64,000 nucleotides of DNA from Pseudarthrobacter sp. W1I19 (GTDB taxonomy: Bacteria > Actinomycetota > Actinomycetes > Actinomycetales > Micrococcaceae), in NCBI RefSeq assembly GCF_030817835.1, contig NZ_JAUSZR010000001.1, positions 1,302,001 through 1,366,000 on the forward strand, in the 5' to 3' direction. A program made the position numbers and the translations under genes. Below are positions 61,957 to 64,000 of the stretch, one piece after another. Within the stretch, counting starts at the first letter, position 1; each line of letters opens with the position of its first letter. Under the pieces are notes generated by a model. It was given only the letters and a program-made list of their open reading frames with translations. It made no database searches and was not told the DNA's origin.

Positions 61957-64000
61957 GCCCGGATACAAACGTGAACAGGCCTGGCGTTCCCGAACCGCGG
62001 TTCACCCCGGAAGAGCTTTCCCGGCTGCTGGGCGAGAAAAATGTTCCCACGCCGGAGCAGTCCGCCATCATCAGTTCACCCCTGGCGCCCCGGCTGGTCA
62101 TCGCCGGCGCGGGTTCGGGCAAAACCGCCACCATGGCTGACCGCGTGGTCTGGCTCGTGGCCAACGGCTGGGTACGGCCGGAAGAAGTCCTGGGTGTGAC
62201 GTTCACCCGGAAGGCGGCCGGTGAACTGGCATCGCGGATCCGGGCGAAGCTGGCTGCCCTGCAACGGCTGGCCGGCCAGGACGGCGGGCGCCGGCTGTTC
62301 CCCGAGCAGCCGATCTCGAGTGATTCCCTTGAGCCCAAGGTCTCCACCTACCACTCCTTCGCCAGCGGAATAGTGTCCGACTATGGCCTGCGGCTCGGCG
62401 TGGAGCGGGACGTGGTCCTCCTCGGTGGCGCCCAGGCCTGGCAGCTGGCCAGCGAAGTGGTGGAAGCCTACGACGGCGAATACGCCCACTTCCGCGCTGC
62501 GAAATCCACCCTGGTCAAGGCCGTTATCCAGCTCGCCGGCGAATGCGCGGAGCACCTCCAGGAGCCCGAGGACGTGGAAGCCTGGCTGATGGCGCGGCTT
62601 TCGGAATTTGAGTCCCTTTCGTATATGGCGGACAAAAAGAAGAACCCTCCCCAGGCGGCGGCCGAGCTTGCCGGAATGCTGCGCACCCGCGCCAGTGTCG
62701 CGGACATGGTTGGCCGGTACGCGGCGGCCAAGCGGGCGCGGGGCGCCCTCGACTTCGGAGACCTGGTGGCGCTCGCAGCCAAGGTGGCGCAGGATGTTCC
62801 CCTGGCCGCGCAGATGGAGCGGCAGCGCTACAAAGTGGTGCTGCTCGACGAATTCCAGGACACCTCGTATGCCCAGCTGGTGCTTTTCTCGCGGCTCTTC
62901 GGCGCCGGCCATGCTGTGACTGCGGTGGGTGACCCGAACCAGTCCATCTATGGTTTCCGCGGCGCCTCGGCCGGCCAGCTCTTCCACTTCGTCCGGGAGT
63001 TTCCTGTCCGCACCGGTCCGGCAGATTCACCCGGAAACTGGGCTCCGGCACCAACGTCCTACCTGACCACGGCCTGGCGGAACGGGCGGTCCATCCTCGC
63101 GGCAGCAAACGTGATGTCCGACTCCCTGGGCAAGGCAGCCGCAGCGCGCGGACCGGCCGGCGGGGGCAGCGCACCCGGCGGAGGCGGGACGGCAGCCGCT
63201 GACGTCCCGCCATTGCAGCCCAGCCCCTACGCCGTCGACGGCACTGTAGTCCTGGGGCGGTTCGGCACCGATGCGGACGAAGCTGCCGTATTGGCGGACG
63301 AGGTCCTGAAGTACCGGGTGACGGACTTTGAACTGAAGCCGGACGGCACGCCCGTGCCCCCGGCCATCGCCGTGCTGTGCCGCCGCCGCGCCCAGATGGA
63401 AACAGTCCGGCGCCAGTTCGAGGCACGCGGCATCCCGTACGAAATAGTCGGGCTTGGCGGACTCCTGGACACCCCGGAGATCGTGGATCTGGTGGCCACC
63501 CTGCGTGTCCTCGCAGACCCGGGCCGGTCCGATTCCCTGATGCGGCTCCTTGCCGGTGCCCGCTGGCGCATCGGTCCCGCAGACCTCATGGCCCTGCGGG
63601 ACTGGTCCAGCCAGTTGGCGCGCCGGCGCGGACAGTCCGCCGTGCGGGCCGGGGACGACCGGTCCATGGACGGGCAGCCCGACGACGGCAGCGACACCGT
63701 TCTTGAGGGGGACCTGACGGACGGTGCCAGCCTGGTGGAAGCCTTGGACTGGCTGCCCCGGGAGGGGTGGACATCTGCTCACGGCCGTTCGCTCAGCGGT
63801 GCCGCCCGAGGCCGGCTTGCCCGCCTGTCGGCCGAGCTCCGGCAGCTTCGGGGCTACCTCGGCGATGACCTCACAACCCTTCTGGGTGAAGTGGAGCGGG
63901 CCATGCTGCTGGACATCGAGGTGGCGGCACGCCCGGGCATCAGCATCCACCAGGCCCGCCGCAACCTCGATGCCTTCCAGGATGCAGCCGCAGGGTTCCT
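61953..64000 (+). CDS. adnB: AdnB-type helicase-nuclease subunit, 3' end outside the window
   Basis: Partial; 682 codons are visible from ATG 61953 (MSPDTNVNRPGVPEPRFTPE). Canonical UvrD/PcrA motor: Walker A GAGSGKTATMADRVVWLVAN, motif Ia GVTFTRKAAGELASRI, motif II VVLLDEFQDTSYAQL, motif III VGDPNQSIYGFRGASA and motif IV TTAWRNGRSILAAANVM. A Gly/Ala-rich insertion (GPAGGGSAPGGGGTAAADV) follows motif IV. The nuclease domain expected at the C-terminus lies beyond the edge. The intact DEFQD compared with DDVQE in the first subunit supports this being the main motor. Four-base overlap with adnA. Confidence 0.93.
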   Translation, partial: MSPDTNVNRPGVPEPRFTPEELSRLLGEKNVPTPEQSAIISSPLAPRLVIAGAGSGKTATMADRVVWLVANGWVRPEEVLGVTFTRKAAGELASRIRAKLAALQRLAGQDGGRRLFPEQPISSDSLEPKVSTYHSFASGIVSDYGLRLGVERDVVLLGGAQAWQLASEVVEAYDGEYAHFRAAKSTLVKAVIQLAGECAEHLQEPEDVEAWLMARLSEFESLSYMADKKKNPPQAAAELAGMLRTRASVADMVGRYAAAKRARGALDFGDLVALAAKVAQDVPLAAQMERQRYKVVLLDEFQDTSYAQLVLFSRLFGAGHAVTAVGDPNQSIYGFRGASAGQLFHFVREFPVRTGPADSPGNWAPAPTSYLTTAWRNGRSILAAANVMSDSLGKAAAARGPAGGGSAPGGGGTAAADVPPLQPSPYAVDGTVVLGRFGTDADEAAVLADEVLKYRVTDFELKPDGTPVPPAIAVLCRRRAQMETVRRQFEARGIPYEIVGLGGLLDTPEIVDLVATLRVLADPGRSDSLMRLLAGARWRIGPADLMALRDWSSQLARRRGQSAVRAGDDRSMDGQPDDGSDTVLEGDLTDGASLVEALDWLPREGWTSAHGRSLSGAARGRLARLSAELRQLRGYLGDDLTTLLGEVERAMLLDIEVAARPGISIHQARRNLDAFQDAAAGF

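Overview
The window is high-GC chromosomal DNA from an actinobacterium. Gene content and protein style point to Micrococcaceae of the Arthrobacter/Pseudarthrobacter type: succinylase-branch lysine/DAP genes, a SigE-RseA-TatB block, coproporphyrin-dependent heme synthesis, AdnAB helicase-nucleases, DUF3117 and DUF3107 proteins, MoeZ and a gluABCD system. No phage, insertion sequence, CRISPR array, rRNA or tRNA was recognised. Genes are closely packed, often with 4-base ATGA/GTGA overlaps, and many convergent pairs are separated by strong hairpin terminators. From memory, gene order resembles two Mycobacterium tuberculosis core regions: about Rv1201c-Rv1232c for 11-28 kb, and about Rv3201c-Rv3211 for 31-64 kb. 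In the second region thiamine and heme clusters lie between the corresponding genes.

Layout. 0-3.4 kb: end of a peptide ABC importer (permease and double ATPase) and a convergent SGNH-hydrolase lipoprotein. 3.7-9.2 kb: typA, a small SH3-like protein, fdxA-dapC, and citrate synthase. 9.3-14.8 kb: galE, a TetR regulator, an unknown protein, a membrane-anchored lysozyme-like protein co-directional with dapD, and divergent dapE. 14.9-18.2 kb: glutamate importer gluABCD with a hairpin between gluB and gluC. 18.3-28.3 kb: LOG-family protein, DivIVA-like protein, PIG-V-like mannosyltransferase, DUF3117 protein, O-methyltransferase, sigE-rseA-tatB, and the opposing set mgtE-like/DUF1003/mrp, then a YflT-like stress protein. 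28.3-35.3 kb: aminopeptidase P, PHP phosphoesterase, a solitary DNA methyltransferase behind a DEAD-box helicase, and an RNB exoribonuclease. 35.4-39.1 kb: thiE divergent from a TPP-riboswitch-led thiO-thiS-thiG set followed by a pterin dehydratase gene. 39.2-41.8 kb: small membrane protein, DUF3107 protein, TetR regulator and moeZ. 41.8-54.5 kb: hemA divergent from hemE, hemY, a Pro/Ala-rich surface protein, chdC, hemH, hemC, hemD, hemB, a luciferase-like oxidoreductase and hemL. 54.6-57.1 kb: a second polar amino-acid importer. 57.4-64 kb: DEDDh exonuclease divergent from an alkyltransferase-like protein, adnA and adnB (cut by the window end).

Working together: hemA and hemL make aminolevulinate from glutamyl-tRNA, hemB/C/D/E take it to coproporphyrinogen III, and hemY/hemH/chdC finish through coproheme. 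Two importers bring in glutamate or similar amino acids. DapC, DapD and DapE are three steps of one DAP/lysine branch. The right end is a DNA-repair group.

A recurring signal is a TAGNNT-like -10 hexamer 6 or 7 bases upstream of a start codon with little or no Shine-Dalgarno sequence. It is seen at thirteen genes and suggests widespread leaderless mRNAs. I found no clearly new multi-gene system. The strongest leads are this leaderless architecture, a set of intergenic palindromes, the solitary methyltransferase/helicase pair, the membrane-less MgtE-like protein paired with a DUF1003 membrane protein, and an unknown surface protein inside the heme cluster.
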